Below are positions 9,143 through 18,450 of a stretch of DNA of 39,699 nt, piece after piece; positions within the stretch are counted from its first letter, which is position 1, and each line of letters opens with the position of its first letter. The notes beneath the pieces were generated by a model. That model was not told where the DNA came from and did not search any database. It saw only the letters and a list, made by a program, of their open reading frames with translations. The position numbers were made by a program, and so were the translations under genes. Source of the stretch: Phycisphaerae bacterium (lineage in GTDB: Bacteria; Planctomycetota; Phycisphaerae; UBA1845); NCBI GenBank assembly GCA_029260165.1, contig JAJDDT010000101.1:1-39699 (forward strand). The letters are read 5' to 3'.

Positions 9143-9711
9143 CACAACAACCCATCCGCCAAATCGCCCCAACGATCCTTGATCCTTGCGATCACCCGAT
9201 GCTTCGACACATAAATCTGATTGGCTGACATCCCGAGACGCTCCGAAATCTCCGTCACGCTTAACCCCTGCAACACATACATATCAAACGCATCAAACGT
9301 CGTCGGTGCAACCTCATTGCGCACCTGATTGATACAATACAACAGATGCGTTCGGTTCCACTGCCGCTCCCACAACAACGCCGGATTCCCCTCGCGACCT
9401 TCGGGCCTCTCGAAATCGTGCGTCTTCGCCTCAACCTCCTTCTTCCGCTTGCGGAGCTGATCCCTGACCTTGTTGTCGATCATCCCGTGAAGCCAACCCC
9501 GAAAACTCACCCGCCTTTCAAACGTCTTGATCCCCCCCGCGATCGCCGTCATGCACTGCTGTGCAATCTCCTCCGCTTCCTCCGCGCCCAAACCCCGCGC
9601 CATCCCGTAGCGATACAACAAGGGACGATAAATCTGATCAAACTCCTGCCAGGACGCACCATCCTCCAGGTCCTTGATCCGCTCCAAAAGACTCATCCGC
9701 GTATCAGACAT
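9142..9711 (-). CDS. ECF-type RNA polymerase sigma factor
   Basis: About 189 residues from ATG 9711 (M-S-D-T-R-M-S-L-L-E-R-I); an in-frame start at 9753 is also open. Region 2 is seen in F-D-Q-I-Y-R-P-L-L-Y-R-Y through A-E-E-I-A-Q-Q-C and F-R-G-W-L-H-G-M-I-D-N-K-V-R-D, and region 4 as a helix-turn-helix in GLSVTEISERLGMSANQIYV. It lacks regions 1 and 3, as ECF sigma factors do. It directs RNA polymerase to a small regulon. The downstream kinase overlaps its stop by one base, matching the sigma-plus-kinase arrangement known from planctomycetes. It diverges from the 9934 gene; the shared 220-base upstream region holds no promoter that I would call firmly. Confidence 0.9.
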   Translation of the reverse strand: MSDTRMSLLERIKDLEDGASWQEFDQIYRPLLYRYGMARGLGAEEAEEIAQQCMTAIAGGIKTFERRVSFRGWLHGMIDNKVRDQLRKRKKEVEAKTHDFERPEGREGNPALLWERQWNRTHLLYCINQVRNEVAPTTFDAFDMYVLQGLSVTEISERLGMSANQIYVSKHRVIARIKDRWGDLADGLL

Positions 9712-9919
9712 TCTCAACCATCCGCCCCGACCGATCCCAATGACGCTCGCCAACCCGTAACCACAAGCCCCTCAACACCTTATCCTACCCCCACACCTCA
9801 CGAACCACCCAAACATTTCTGAAATTCAACGCAATTGTGTAAGATTGTCAGAACCTGTAACGACACAACACCGTAGCACGATGCGGAGTGCGTCGGCATT
9901 GGGACGGCAGCAACATAGT

Positions 9920-9925
9920 AAAGGA
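9920..9925 (+). promoter_or_regulatory. Shine-Dalgarno site supporting a TTG start
   Basis: AAAGGA lies eight bases before TTG 9934. The reading frame has a stop at 9919-9921 and no ATG or GTG before the signal peptide, so this site decides the start. An ATG at 9929 is in another frame. Confidence 0.6.
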
Positions 9926-9933
9926 CTAATGCC

Positions 9934-12900
9934 TTGTTATCTTGCAGTTTCCGCATACTCGTCGTCCTTTTCGCCGGCGTACTCCCTTCGGCACAAGCCT
10001 CTTTACCCGTGGCGGAAGTCGAGCCAAACAACGCCCTCGACCAGGCCACTCCGACCGGTCTAGCCGATTTCGGCGTCGCGATCATCTCGCCCGCCGAAAT
10101 CGGCAACGACCCGGCCGGGCCGGGGCAACCGTACTTTGAATCCCATGATTTCTTCAGATTCACCGTACCAACCGTCACATCGCAGGCACCGGTCCTCGTC
10201 ACACTCGCTGCGAACCCCACCGATCCACGGTTGGATCTTTTTCTGCGACTCCACGATGGCAACGACCGTATCCTGATGCACAACGAGGACATCAACTACC
10301 CCGACAACCTGAATCCCCTCCTGCAAGCCTACGTCACCGAACCCGGCGATTACTTCGCTCTCGTCAATGCCCGAATCAAAATTCCCATTGGAGCAGACGG
10401 GCTGCCGGCCCCCGAATTCGACCTGTCCTACGACCTCACCATCACCGTAACCCCCGGACCAGCCAACCCGGATTCCATCGAACCCAACGATACGCCGGGC
10501 GACGCCATCCTCGTCGAAGGCAACCACGCAACCTTCACCAACCAGTTCATCGGCGACGGTCCCAACAACCGCTTCGATATCGACCGCTACCGCATCAATC
10601 TCACCCCGCCCGCCATCATCAAAGCCACAATTGAGACAACCAATCTACAACTCGCAGAGCCTCTTCTTTCTGCGTCGGTACCGACGGGCCCTGTTGTCAA
10701 CATGCTCGAATACCACGAATCCGACGCCACGTCCGAAACGCTCGAGTACCTCGTTCTGGACGATGCGTTATATAACACGGAATTCCCCACTGAAATCATC
10801 ATTCGCGGCGCATCCACCGCCCCCGACCCGGGCGACTACTCCCCCATCGGTTTCTACAACCTCACCATCGACGTCACCCCGATCGATCCGACCCCAGGAC
10901 CGTTTGAACCCAACGACTCCGCCAACGAATCCATCAATATCGACTTCGACGCCCCAGCCACCGCGGTCTACGCCGGCACCATCGGCGACGGAGATTTCGC
11001 AAACGCAAGGGGCGACGTCGATTTCTACCGCGTCAGCCTTGATTTCCCCGGCGCCCAACTCGCCGTCTCCTTTCAATCCACCAACAGCACAGCCGGGGTT
11101 GTCCCCGTCGCTACGATGTACGACGACGGCCTCCGCGTCCTGGACAGACAAGGTCCGTCTCCAGGCAACCCGATACGACTGACTTATTTCGGCGGCTGCA
11201 GGATAAACCAGTCTTATCCCCCCGCTCATATGCGAGAGTTGTTCATCTCTGTCGCGGGAACCCGCGACAGACCCACCGCCGACCCGACCTTACCATTCTC
11301 AAACGATTTGTTTCCAGCCAACTCATCCGCCGCGACGACGTTCCGCGTCGCGCCGTCCTCGGCCGTCCTGTCTCTCAATGGAGGCCCCGGATCGACAGGC
11401 CAATACATCATCAGATTTGAGGCAACCCTCGACGAAAACGCCCCCTGCGGAAACGAACCCGACGACATCATCTCCCAGGCGACCGAGCCTTTCATCATCG
11501 ACGACGGTTCCCACATTTGCTCGGCCGGCGTCCTGTGCGACGGCGCGTGTGGCCCCGACGATTATTCCGCCGACCTCTTCCGCATCAAAGTCACCGATCC
11601 GCCGCGCGTACTCAACGCCTTCGTCAGTCATTGCACCGCAAAGCATCTTCTCCGACTTTTCGACGACTCGGGAAACGAATTGGAACTGGCAACCAACCGT
11701 TTCGCGACCGAAAATGATTTCGATATCGACGCCGACGGATTATCAACACATGCAGTACTCGACGAACCCGGCGACTACTTCGTCGGCGTCTCAAACTCGC
11801 GTGACGACGCATACTCCGCGGTCACAGAATGTACCGGATTCCTGCACCAACATTGCGATCCGGAACGATTCAAATACAGCTTCGGCATGTCGCTTTCCAA
11901 ACCCGCTCAATCACCAGCCCCGGTCTACACGACCGCCTCAATCGCGCCGACAACCGCGCAGGGCAGACTCTTCGCAACAAGACTCGACCACTGCGCAGAC
12001 AACATCATCGAACTCGACCCCGACACAGGCGAAACCATCAACGCCATCCCCGCACCACACGCCCCTTTTGGCCGAAACGACGCACTCGCATACGACGGAA
12101 GCGTCCTGTATTTCATGAGCAACGCAACCGCCTACCCGACCCTCTACACGCTCAACCCCAACAACGGCGACATTCTGATGGAAGTCAACACATGGTTCGG
12201 CTCCGGAATCTACGGAGACATGACTGCCCACGGCGACAAGCTCCACGTTCTCGACCTTGTCGAACGAACGGTCTTCTCCATGTCAAACTTCGCGACACTC
12301 CATCCACGAATCGACTTCATCGAATCTACCCCGCTCGATTTCAACTTGACCGCGAACCCGTCCCTCTTCGGTTCCATCGCCACGGCCATCCGACCGTTCC
12401 GATTCCTTATCCCGGGAGCACCGGACACGTCACTCGTCAGCGTCGCCAATCCCGAAACCGGGTTCGTCTCAGCCCCAGCCCCACTCGCCGGCGAATGCCC
12501 GAATGATCCTGACGTCAACGGCGATGGCGAGATAGATCAAGCCGATCGCGACATCGTCCTCGCCTGCATCGATGACCCAACCCCACCCGACTGCGAAAAC
12601 GCGGACCTGAATTGCGATCGAATCGTCGACTCCGCAGATGAACTGCTCATACAATCAATAACCGGTGCAGCCGCCACAGACGAACTCGGTGGGCTATTGT
12701 CGAACGTCATCCAGGCAGGACAAAACCGCGCCACCGCCATCACCACAACCGGACCAAACATCATCTATTCCGCCGACTGGAACCTCCCCGTCCTCCTGCG
12801 TTTCGACCCCGCCACAGGCCAAAACACAACGCTTCCCACCGACGCCCCACTCGGTTCTCTCGCAGGACAACCCCACGCACTCCTCGCAGATTTCGACATC

Positions 12901-13065
12901 GACAACGACGTCGATCTCCTCGACTTCCAACATTTCCAGAGATGCTTCGACCGCCACAACGACCTCGCACCGTCCTGCGAATCATTCGACTTCGACGGGA
13001 ACAACACGATCAGCCTCGCCGACTACACCGCCTTCCAATCTCGCGTCACCGGAGCAATGCCATGA
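9934..13065 (+). CDS. Large secreted protein with pre-peptidase-like repeats and dockerin-like Asp-rich segments
   Basis: A 1043-residue protein started by TTG with a signal peptide (core I-L-V-V-L-F-A-G-V-L, cleavage near A-Q-A-S). The first half repeats a pre-peptidase (PPC)-like fold four times, each opening with x-E-P-N-D/N (residues about 28, 182, 325 and 505) and containing D-F/Y-Y/F-R-x-x plus a D-E-P-G-D-Y-F-A/V-G/L-V motif. Residues about 660-850 look like a propeller-type segment (L-D-P-D-T-G-E-T; L-N-P-N-N-G-D-I). Asp-rich calcium-binding, dockerin-like segments lie at 860-910 (DVNGDGEIDQADRD) and 986-1037 (DFDIDNDVDLLDFQ; DFDGNNTISLADY). No catalytic motif is seen. It is probably an extracellular or surface protein. 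Its stop overlaps the start of the prepilin-like gene (ATGA), implying co-expression. Confidence 0.82.
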   Translation: MLSCSFRILVVLFAGVLPSAQASLPVAEVEPNNALDQATPTGLADFGVAIISPAEIGNDPAGPGQPYFESHDFFRFTVPTVTSQAPVLVTLAANPTDPRLDLFLRLHDGNDRILMHNEDINYPDNLNPLLQAYVTEPGDYFALVNARIKIPIGADGLPAPEFDLSYDLTITVTPGPANPDSIEPNDTPGDAILVEGNHATFTNQFIGDGPNNRFDIDRYRINLTPPAIIKATIETTNLQLAEPLLSASVPTGPVVNMLEYHESDATSETLEYLVLDDALYNTEFPTEIIIRGASTAPDPGDYSPIGFYNLTIDVTPIDPTPGPFEPNDSANESINIDFDAPATAVYAGTIGDGDFANARGDVDFYRVSLDFPGAQLAVSFQSTNSTAGVVPVATMYDDGLRVLDRQGPSPGNPIRLTYFGGCRINQSYPPAHMRELFISVAGTRDRPTADPTLPFSNDLFPANSSAATTFRVAPSSAVLSLNGGPGSTGQYIIRFEATLDENAPCGNEPDDIISQATEPFIIDDGSHICSAGVLCDGACGPDDYSADLFRIKVTDPPRVLNAFVSHCTAKHLLRLFDDSGNELELATNRFATENDFDIDADGLSTHAVLDEPGDYFVGVSNSRDDAYSAVTECTGFLHQHCDPERFKYSFGMSLSKPAQSPAPVYTTASIAPTTAQGRLFATRLDHCADNIIELDPDTGETINAIPAPHAPFGRNDALAYDGSVLYFMSNATAYPTLYTLNPNNGDILMEVNTWFGSGIYGDMTAHGDKLHVLDLVERTVFSMSNFATLHPRIDFIESTPLDFNLTANPSLFGSIATAIRPFRFLIPGAPDTSLVSVANPETGFVSAPAPLAGECPNDPDVNGDGEIDQADRDIVLACIDDPTPPDCENADLNCDRIVDSADELLIQSITGAAATDELGGLLSNVIQAGQNRATAITTTGPNIIYSADWNLPVLLRFDPATGQNTTLPTDAPLGSLAGQPHALLADFDIDNDVDLLDFQHFQRCFDRHNDLAPSCESFDFDGNNTISLADYTAFQSRVTGAMP

Positions 13066-14090
13066 CCCGCCGAGCAATCACCCTTATCGAAACAGCCGCC
13101 ACCACAACCGCCGTCGCCGCCCTGCTCTGCCTGCTCGTCCCGACGTTGGCAGGAATCCGAAGCGACGGCCGAAACAAGAAGTGTCTCAGCAACCTCGCCC
13201 AAATCGCCACCGCAAGCGCCGCATTCGCCGCGACCTCTGATTTCCTCACTCCGACTCATCGGCTAATGGGCAGAATCGACGGCGCACTCGGCGAAGTCGA
13301 ATGGGGAGGAAGAAGCGGCCGAGGTGATATCTTATCCGGACAAGCTTCTGATGTTACCAATTCGTTATGGGGTACGAGGTTCGGCCGTGGCCCTGAATCA
13401 CGAAAACTCAACGATATCATCTACGGCCGCACCCTTCCAAATTTCCAGGTCACCCCAGGTGCTGACGACCGAAACTGGATCAACGACACCAACCTCAACC
13501 TCGACATCTTCAAATGCCCCGCCGATACCGGATACACCGGGCTGCATTACAACAGCTTCAAACAATCCCGCCTCAGCTCATACGACCACTACGGAAACAG
13601 CTACACGACCGCCACCAACTGGGTCATGCGCGTGCCCAACCCACCTGACTGCAGAATTCGCTCCGCTTCGGCCTTTCTCCACCGCACCTCGGAAATCCCC
13701 AATCCAGCGAACACGCTCGTTTTCATGGAAAACGCCGGAAAATTCGCATGGCGCGTCAACCTCGGTGCGAACGGAAGCTGTGGTGGCGGCGGCCAACCAA
13801 CGGGCGACCCAATCGTTACCGGCTGGCACAACCGACCATGGCTCTTCAACGCCGCCTTCGCCGACGGACACGTCACAACAATCGAAATGAACGGCCACCA
13901 ACAACCACAGCCGCAAATCGGAATTTATCCCAACTGTGACAATGACCCTGATTTGTGCTACTTGAAGTTCCGCTGCTCAACCATTCGAGGCCCGGGCTGG
14001 CAACTCGACACCTTCCCTGCCCCGCCGCTCCGATCCGTCATTGAGTGTGGCAACCCCCGCGGAGCGATTTTCACAAACTTTGAAGGGTAA
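13062..14090 (+). CDS. Prepilin-like protein with H-Xn-DG motif (DUF1559-like)
   Basis: A 342-residue protein whose ATG overlaps the previous stop as ATGA. The N-terminus, R-R-A-I-T-L-I-E-T followed by a hydrophobic helix, is a type IV prepilin / type II secretion pseudopilin signal (usual form G-F-T-L-I-E; here the residue before the cleavage point is Ala). The next segment, N-K-K-C-L-S-N-L-A-Q-I-A, matches the common C-x-x-N-L-x-Q-I pattern of planctomycete pseudopilin-like proteins. Near the C-terminus, G-W-H-N-R-P-W-L-F-N-A-A-F-A-D-G-H-V is the processing-associated H-X9-DG motif with 11 rather than 9 residues between His and Asp-Gly. Such proteins are very numerous in planctomycetes and their role is unsettled. 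The coupling suggests that it helps assemble or export the large protein encoded before it. Confidence 0.88.
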   Translation: MTRRAITLIETAATTTAVAALLCLLVPTLAGIRSDGRNKKCLSNLAQIATASAAFAATSDFLTPTHRLMGRIDGALGEVEWGGRSGRGDILSGQASDVTNSLWGTRFGRGPESRKLNDIIYGRTLPNFQVTPGADDRNWINDTNLNLDIFKCPADTGYTGLHYNSFKQSRLSSYDHYGNSYTTATNWVMRVPNPPDCRIRSASAFLHRTSEIPNPANTLVFMENAGKFAWRVNLGANGSCGGGGQPTGDPIVTGWHNRPWLFNAAFADGHVTTIEMNGHQQPQPQIGIYPNCDNDPDLCYLKFRCSTIRGPGWQLDTFPAPPLRSVIECGNPRGAIFTNFEG

Positions 14091-14162
14091 TCCGCCGGAG
14101 CCGGAACAGCGGACTCGCACGAAAACAAAACCGGCGTAGAATCGCGTTCAGGCGATCGGCTT

Positions 14163-15131
14163 TTACCCAAGTTCACGCCGCTGGAACAAAGCCACGCCGA
14201 CAAGCAGAATCGCAGCAACATTCAGAATCGCGTATCCGCCGGCGTAGATCAGAAATTGAAACGGCACCTTGACCCCGGCTGCGGCTGCATCAACAACCCA
14301 GAAGAAATTGATGTTCGGAACGATGTGGTACAGGAGATTTGCAACCGCCGACTGATCCTGATATTGCCCAAGCAGCCAATCCGACAAAAATCCCCCAATT
14401 AGTACAAACGTACAAATGAGCAGGGTCATGACCTGCCCAAGGCGCGTGGAAACCGCCAGCGCGACGGCAGCCACCACCGCCAACGCCATCATGATCAGGA
14501 TCGCAGCCACGACGATTTGCGCGTGAAAATAACCCTGTCCAAAAGGTGTCAGATTGAACTCACGGTCGAAGAACGACGTTATCACTGTGCCGACCGTCAG
14601 AAGCGGCGTGGCGTACAGGAGGGCGGTCGACGAGAACTCCCTGCCATAAAAGAAGTTAGCAGCCGCCGCGGCGAACACGCCGAGCATCATGAAGCCCATA
14701 CCAAAGAAAATCGCAGGCCAATCCCACGGATCCGACGAATTTTCCAAAACCTGATGGTGCATGGTGAGCATGTAAATCAGGAAGCAAATGTAAAAAGCGA
14801 GAAACTGGGCAAGAATCAGGCCCAGATACTTACCCAAAAGGAACACCGGTCGGGTGACCGGCTTGCTCATGATGGTCATGGCGGTCTTGTTTTCGATCTC
14901 GCGGGTGAGCACGCCGGTGGCTGAAAAAGCGGCCAAGAACAATCCGCTGAGCAGGATCGTACAGAGACCCAGGTCCATGAGTAGTTTGTCATCCTCTTCG
15001 AGCGTGAACCCGGCGAGGAAGATGTTGAGGATCAGAAGAAAGATGGTCGCCAGGAGCAGGACGCCGTAGATCGGCTGACGGATTGTTTCCGTGAAGGTAT
15101 TTCGAGCGATGCTGAACAGTCTGGAAAACAT
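14163..15131 (-). CDS. ABC-2 type transporter permease
   Basis: A 322-residue membrane protein with about six hydrophobic helices, starting at ATG 15131 (M-F-S-R-L-F-S-I-A-R). The first cytosolic stretch and helix (R-N-T-F-T-E-T-I-R-Q-P-I-Y-G-V) and the motif T-R-E-I-E-N-K-T-A-M-x-I-M-S-K-P-V-x-R-x-x-F-L-L-G-K-Y-L-G are typical of NosY-like ABC-2 permeases. The same motif occurs in the permease at 20948-22330 (D-E-I-A-N-K-Q-I-L-M-L-M-A-K-P), so the two are paralogues and may form a heterodimer driven by the ATPase at 19753-20955. It is divergent from the SPFH operon, with 213 bases between the start codons. It converges with the prepilin-like gene, with 72 bases between stops. Substrate unknown. 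Confidence 0.85.
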   Translation of the reverse strand: MFSRLFSIARNTFTETIRQPIYGVLLLATIFLLILNIFLAGFTLEEDDKLLMDLGLCTILLSGLFLAAFSATGVLTREIENKTAMTIMSKPVTRPVFLLGKYLGLILAQFLAFYICFLIYMLTMHHQVLENSSDPWDWPAIFFGMGFMMLGVFAAAAANFFYGREFSSTALLYATPLLTVGTVITSFFDREFNLTPFGQGYFHAQIVVAAILIMMALAVVAAVALAVSTRLGQVMTLLICTFVLIGGFLSDWLLGQYQDQSAVANLLYHIVPNINFFWVVDAAAAGVKVPFQFLIYAGGYAILNVAAILLVGVALFQRRELG

Positions 15132-15344
15132 GACTTTGCGTCGGGTCCTTTCGTGTGAACGACCAGCGAACGGTCCTCGGCCTGCGGATACTTGGCACGC
15201 AGGCGGAATTATTGTAGGTTCCGCCTCGCGCGGGGCAAGTCGGGCGTCATGTGTAAAACGCCTGGGGCTTTGCTGTTGTTCGCGCTTCACGCGCGGTTTT
15301 TGGAAGTCTGACACCCAAAGTTTAGTCCATAGGATTTCTATTCC

Positions 15345-17477
15345 ATGAGCGATGTTTCGCCATCGTCTGAACGCCGGGCACAACTTACGGCGTTGACAGG
15401 TCTGCTGGTTCAGTCTGGTTTGCTGGTTTTTGGGGTGGGCGCGGTTTTTCTCTCGCCTTTTCGTCCGGCAGCCGTCTTTGCTGCGACGTCCCATCTGTTG
15501 GCTGGTTTGTTGATCTGGGTCATTCTCCTGATCATTTTCTCGTTGCGTCGTCGTTCGCGCGCGGAGGATCTCGAAACGGAGCAGCTTCGCCGTGCGCGAG
15601 ACGAGGGTCGGGCGACGAACATTTTTGACACGGCGGATGAATCGCTGCTTCTGGAGCGTCGCCGACTTGCGTGGGCGTACAGATTCCTGTTTCCGGTCTT
15701 TACCGTCCTGATCGCGCTGACGCTCATTGGCGGTTATTTCTTTCAGCCCGCCTTCGTTCCCATGAGAGGTGCCGCCGGCAAGGCATCCCTGGTGCCGATG
15801 CTGTTCATGGCGGGTATTGCTTTCTGTGCATTTGTCTATTCGCGATACGTTGTCGGGATGGCCCGTCAACCGGCGTGGCGTCTGCTGCGGGCGGGTGGCA
15901 GTTTCCTCATTGGAAACGCCATTACCTGCACGATCGTCGCGCTGTCGCTGGCATTCTCGCAGAGCAAGGCGTTGGAACCCTGGGTCGAACCACTCGCACA
16001 GGATGTCGTCCGCACGGTGATGTTGATTCTTGGCATCGAGGTCATCGCCAACCTCATCCTTGAGATGTACCGACCTCGACGCGCCGGTGAGGAGATTCGC
16101 CCGGCGTTTGACAGCAGGGTTCTGGGGTTGTTCAGCGAGCCGGGTGGGATCGTCCGATCCATGGCTGAGACGGTCAATTACCAGTTCGGGTTTGAAGTCA
16201 GCGGTACATGGTTCTACCGGTTGTTGCAGCGATCGGTACTGCCCCTGACTGCGTTGACTATTGTTGCGCTGATTCTGCTGTCCTGTGTCGTGGTCATCGA
16301 CGTTGACGAAGCGGGGTATGTGGAGCACTTCGGTTCTGTTGACAAGGCTGGTCAACAAGGTCCGGGACTCCATTTCAAACTTCCCTGGCCCGTCGATCGG
16401 GTCATGCGCGAGCGTGTTGATCAGGTCCGTTTTCTCACGATCGGCGAGGGGCATGATGAGGGCGAAGACGAAGATGATGATCATGGCCACGATGACAAGG
16501 GTGCCATCCTCTGGACCGAGGAGCATGAATTCAATCCCGAAATTCTGACGGTGGTTGCCAATCCCGAGATGGGTCAGTTTTCGATGGGTGACCCCGGTTC
16601 AAAAGGCGACAAGCGCTCGCGGAGTGTGGCTGTCAGTCTTCTGATGACCTCTGTCGCAATTGAATACAAAATCAAGAGTCTGCACGACTACGCCTACAAA
16701 TACACGGACCCGCGAGAGGTTCTCGAATCCATCGCCCATCAGGAGCTTTCGGACTACGCAGCCGGTGTTGACCTGGCAGCGTTGATGGGACGTGGTCGCC
16801 AGGCATTCGGTCCGAGCATGAAAAAGGTTCTTCAGAAACGTTGCGACGACAATGAACTGGGAATCGACATTACGTTTGTCGCACTCCAGGAGGCGCATCC
16901 ACCGTCGCAGAGTGACGTCGCGAAATCCTTTCAGGATGTCGTCGCGGCTGAGATGCGGAAGACCGCAGATATCGAAAAAGCGCATGGTGAAGCCCAGCAG
17001 ATTCTGACGACCGTGGCTGGCAGCATTGAGCGCTCCCGCGCGATCGACGAAGCCATCCAGGGGTTGGATCGTCTTGAGGCCGACCTTGCGAAATCACCCT
17101 CTGCAAGCGCGGAGGCTTCGGTGAAAGAAGCGGAGAAACGGCTGGAAAGCCTGTTGTTCGGGGACAGGTCCAGGGGAATCTCGCCGGCCAGCGGTCGCGT
17201 GGCTGCCATGCTCGCGTCTGCGCGGGCGGCGAGTGCTGCCTCGGTTTCAGAGGCGGAGTCCAAGGCGAGACGATTTAAATATGACGTTGTCGCTTATCGG
17301 TCAGCGCCGGAATTGTTTATGGTACGACGGTGGCTTGACGCGTTGCGTGTTGAGTTGCCGCGAATGCGGAAGTTCATCTTCGTGGGTGACAAATCCAACC
17401 GTGAAAACGTCATCATCGAATGGGACGGCAAGAAGGCGGGCACGCTTGATCTGTCGGAACCGGAACTGGGTAAATAG
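15345..17477 (+). CDS. SPFH/Band-7 (HflK-like) protein with multi-helix N-terminal membrane domain
   Basis: A 710-residue protein, first gene of a six-gene operon. Residues 1-245 contain about six hydrophobic helices (near 14-33, 42-67, 113-133, 147-171, 186-207 and 222-243), not found in ordinary HflK. A further helix at about 296-318 (V-L-P-L-T-A-L-T-I-V-A-L-I-L-L) is the usual SPFH anchor. It is followed by the Band-7 domain: V-D-E-A-G-Y-V-E-H-F-G, G-P-G-L-H-F-K-L-P-W-P-V-D-R-V, and later an Ala/Glu-rich coiled coil (about 530-640). An Asp/Glu/His-rich insert (G-H-D-E-G-E-D-E-D-D-D-H-G-H) interrupts the SPFH domain near 365-378. SPFH proteins form large rings that organise membrane zones and often restrain FtsH-type proteases. 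No ftsH is in the window; the partners here are ABC transporter genes. Confidence 0.85.
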   Translation: MSDVSPSSERRAQLTALTGLLVQSGLLVFGVGAVFLSPFRPAAVFAATSHLLAGLLIWVILLIIFSLRRRSRAEDLETEQLRRARDEGRATNIFDTADESLLLERRRLAWAYRFLFPVFTVLIALTLIGGYFFQPAFVPMRGAAGKASLVPMLFMAGIAFCAFVYSRYVVGMARQPAWRLLRAGGSFLIGNAITCTIVALSLAFSQSKALEPWVEPLAQDVVRTVMLILGIEVIANLILEMYRPRRAGEEIRPAFDSRVLGLFSEPGGIVRSMAETVNYQFGFEVSGTWFYRLLQRSVLPLTALTIVALILLSCVVVIDVDEAGYVEHFGSVDKAGQQGPGLHFKLPWPVDRVMRERVDQVRFLTIGEGHDEGEDEDDDHGHDDKGAILWTEEHEFNPEILTVVANPEMGQFSMGDPGSKGDKRSRSVAVSLLMTSVAIEYKIKSLHDYAYKYTDPREVLESIAHQELSDYAAGVDLAALMGRGRQAFGPSMKKVLQKRCDDNELGIDITFVALQEAHPPSQSDVAKSFQDVVAAEMRKTADIEKAHGEAQQILTTVAGSIERSRAIDEAIQGLDRLEADLAKSPSASAEASVKEAEKRLESLLFGDRSRGISPASGRVAAMLASARAASAASVSEAESKARRFKYDVVAYRSAPELFMVRRWLDALRVELPRMRKFIFVGDKSNRENVIIEWDGKKAGTLDLSEPELGK

Positions 17478-17508
17478 CCTGTGTGCAAAAACAGGGAGCT
17501 AAGCACCG

Positions 17509-18450
17509 ATGCGTAATCTTCCAACCTTATTGGCTGCTGTGGTGGTCGTGGCCATCCTCGGGTTTTACATGTGCACCTATCAGGTGCGCTTCACCGAGGT
17601 GGCGATCAAGAAAACGTTTGGCGAGCCTGACGAGGATACCCAAAAGGATCCCGGGCTTTATGTGAAGTGGCCCTGGCCTGTTCAGAGCGTGGTCAAATTT
17701 GATCGTCGGATTCGCGTGCTCGAGGATCGCACCGAAGAGACGATCACCGCCGACAGCAAGAACGTGATTATCACAACGGCGACGATGTGGAATATCGAGG
17801 AGCCTTACAAGTTCCATCGTAGTTTTCCGCGAGGCGTGGAAGATGGCGAGAAAGCATTGCGCGAGGCGATTCGATCCGAAAAGAAAGCGGTCGTAGGCCA
17901 GTACGATTTTGCCAATTTCGTTTCGACGCACAAGGAGGATCGCAAGCTCCGCGAGATCGAAGGAAAAATGCTCGCACGTTTTGAAGGCGTGTGGCTCGAA
18001 CGACACGGTGTGGAAATCAGAAATTTTGGAATTACCAAACTGACCCTGCCTCAATCGGTTACCGAAGCCATCTTCGACAGCATGAAAAAGGCGGAGCAGA
18101 ACAAGGCTGCGACGTACAAGGCGGAGGGCGCAGCTCAGGCGGACCAGATCGTCGCGTCGGCCAATGCGACGCGGGAGCGGATTCTCGCGGTGGCTCGACG
18201 TCGTGCGGACGAGATTCGCAATGAGGGTGAACGCGAGGTCAGCGAGATTTACAAGGAGTTCCAGGAATATCCCGAGCTGCGTATTTTCCTCGACAAGATC
18301 AACGCGCTCGGTGAGACGTTTAGGAATGAAACGACCCTCATTCTCGACCCAGCGGACTTGTCCCCCTGGCCTATGGATCTTTTTCCAGCCATGACGCCGT
18401 CCGCTGAAACGGGAATCAGTTTGAACGACCGACGTGAGGAGACGGAGTGA
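17509..18450 (+). CDS. SPFH/Band-7 protein, HflC-like
   Basis: A 313-residue protein starting at ATG 17509, with a single N-terminal helix (L-L-A-A-V-V-V-V-A-I-L-G-F-Y) and then an SPFH domain: Y-Q-V-R-F-T-E-V-A-I-K-K-T-F-G, P-G-L-Y-V-K-W-P-W-P-V-Q-S-V-V-K-F-D-R-R, and E-T-I-T-A-D-S-K-N-V-I-I-T. The C-terminal half is a charged coiled coil (A-E-Q-N-K-A-A-T-Y-K-A-E-G-A-A-Q-A). Length and order of motifs match HflC. It would pair with one of the flanking HflK-like proteins in a membrane ring. It lies 31 bases after the first SPFH gene, and its stop shares a base with the next start (TGATG), consistent with coupled translation and fixed stoichiometry. Confidence 0.9.
   Translation: MRNLPTLLAAVVVVAILGFYMCTYQVRFTEVAIKKTFGEPDEDTQKDPGLYVKWPWPVQSVVKFDRRIRVLEDRTEETITADSKNVIITTATMWNIEEPYKFHRSFPRGVEDGEKALREAIRSEKKAVVGQYDFANFVSTHKEDRKLREIEGKMLARFEGVWLERHGVEIRNFGITKLTLPQSVTEAIFDSMKKAEQNKAATYKAEGAAQADQIVASANATRERILAVARRRADEIRNEGEREVSEIYKEFQEYPELRIFLDKINALGETFRNETTLILDPADLSPWPMDLFPAMTPSAETGISLNDRREETE

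Noticed and set aside
15281-15300. CGCGC-TTCAC-GCGCG followed by G and a short T run, like an intrinsic terminator
   Set aside because: The stem is only five pairs and it lies between two divergent starts, so there is nothing to terminate on the plus strand. Left as a curiosity.
15132-16526. Upstream extension of the minus-strand permease to a 787-residue protein
   Set aside because: The added part is antisense to the first SPFH gene and is hydrophilic and Arg/Gln-rich. The permease starts naturally at ATG 15131 just before its first helix.
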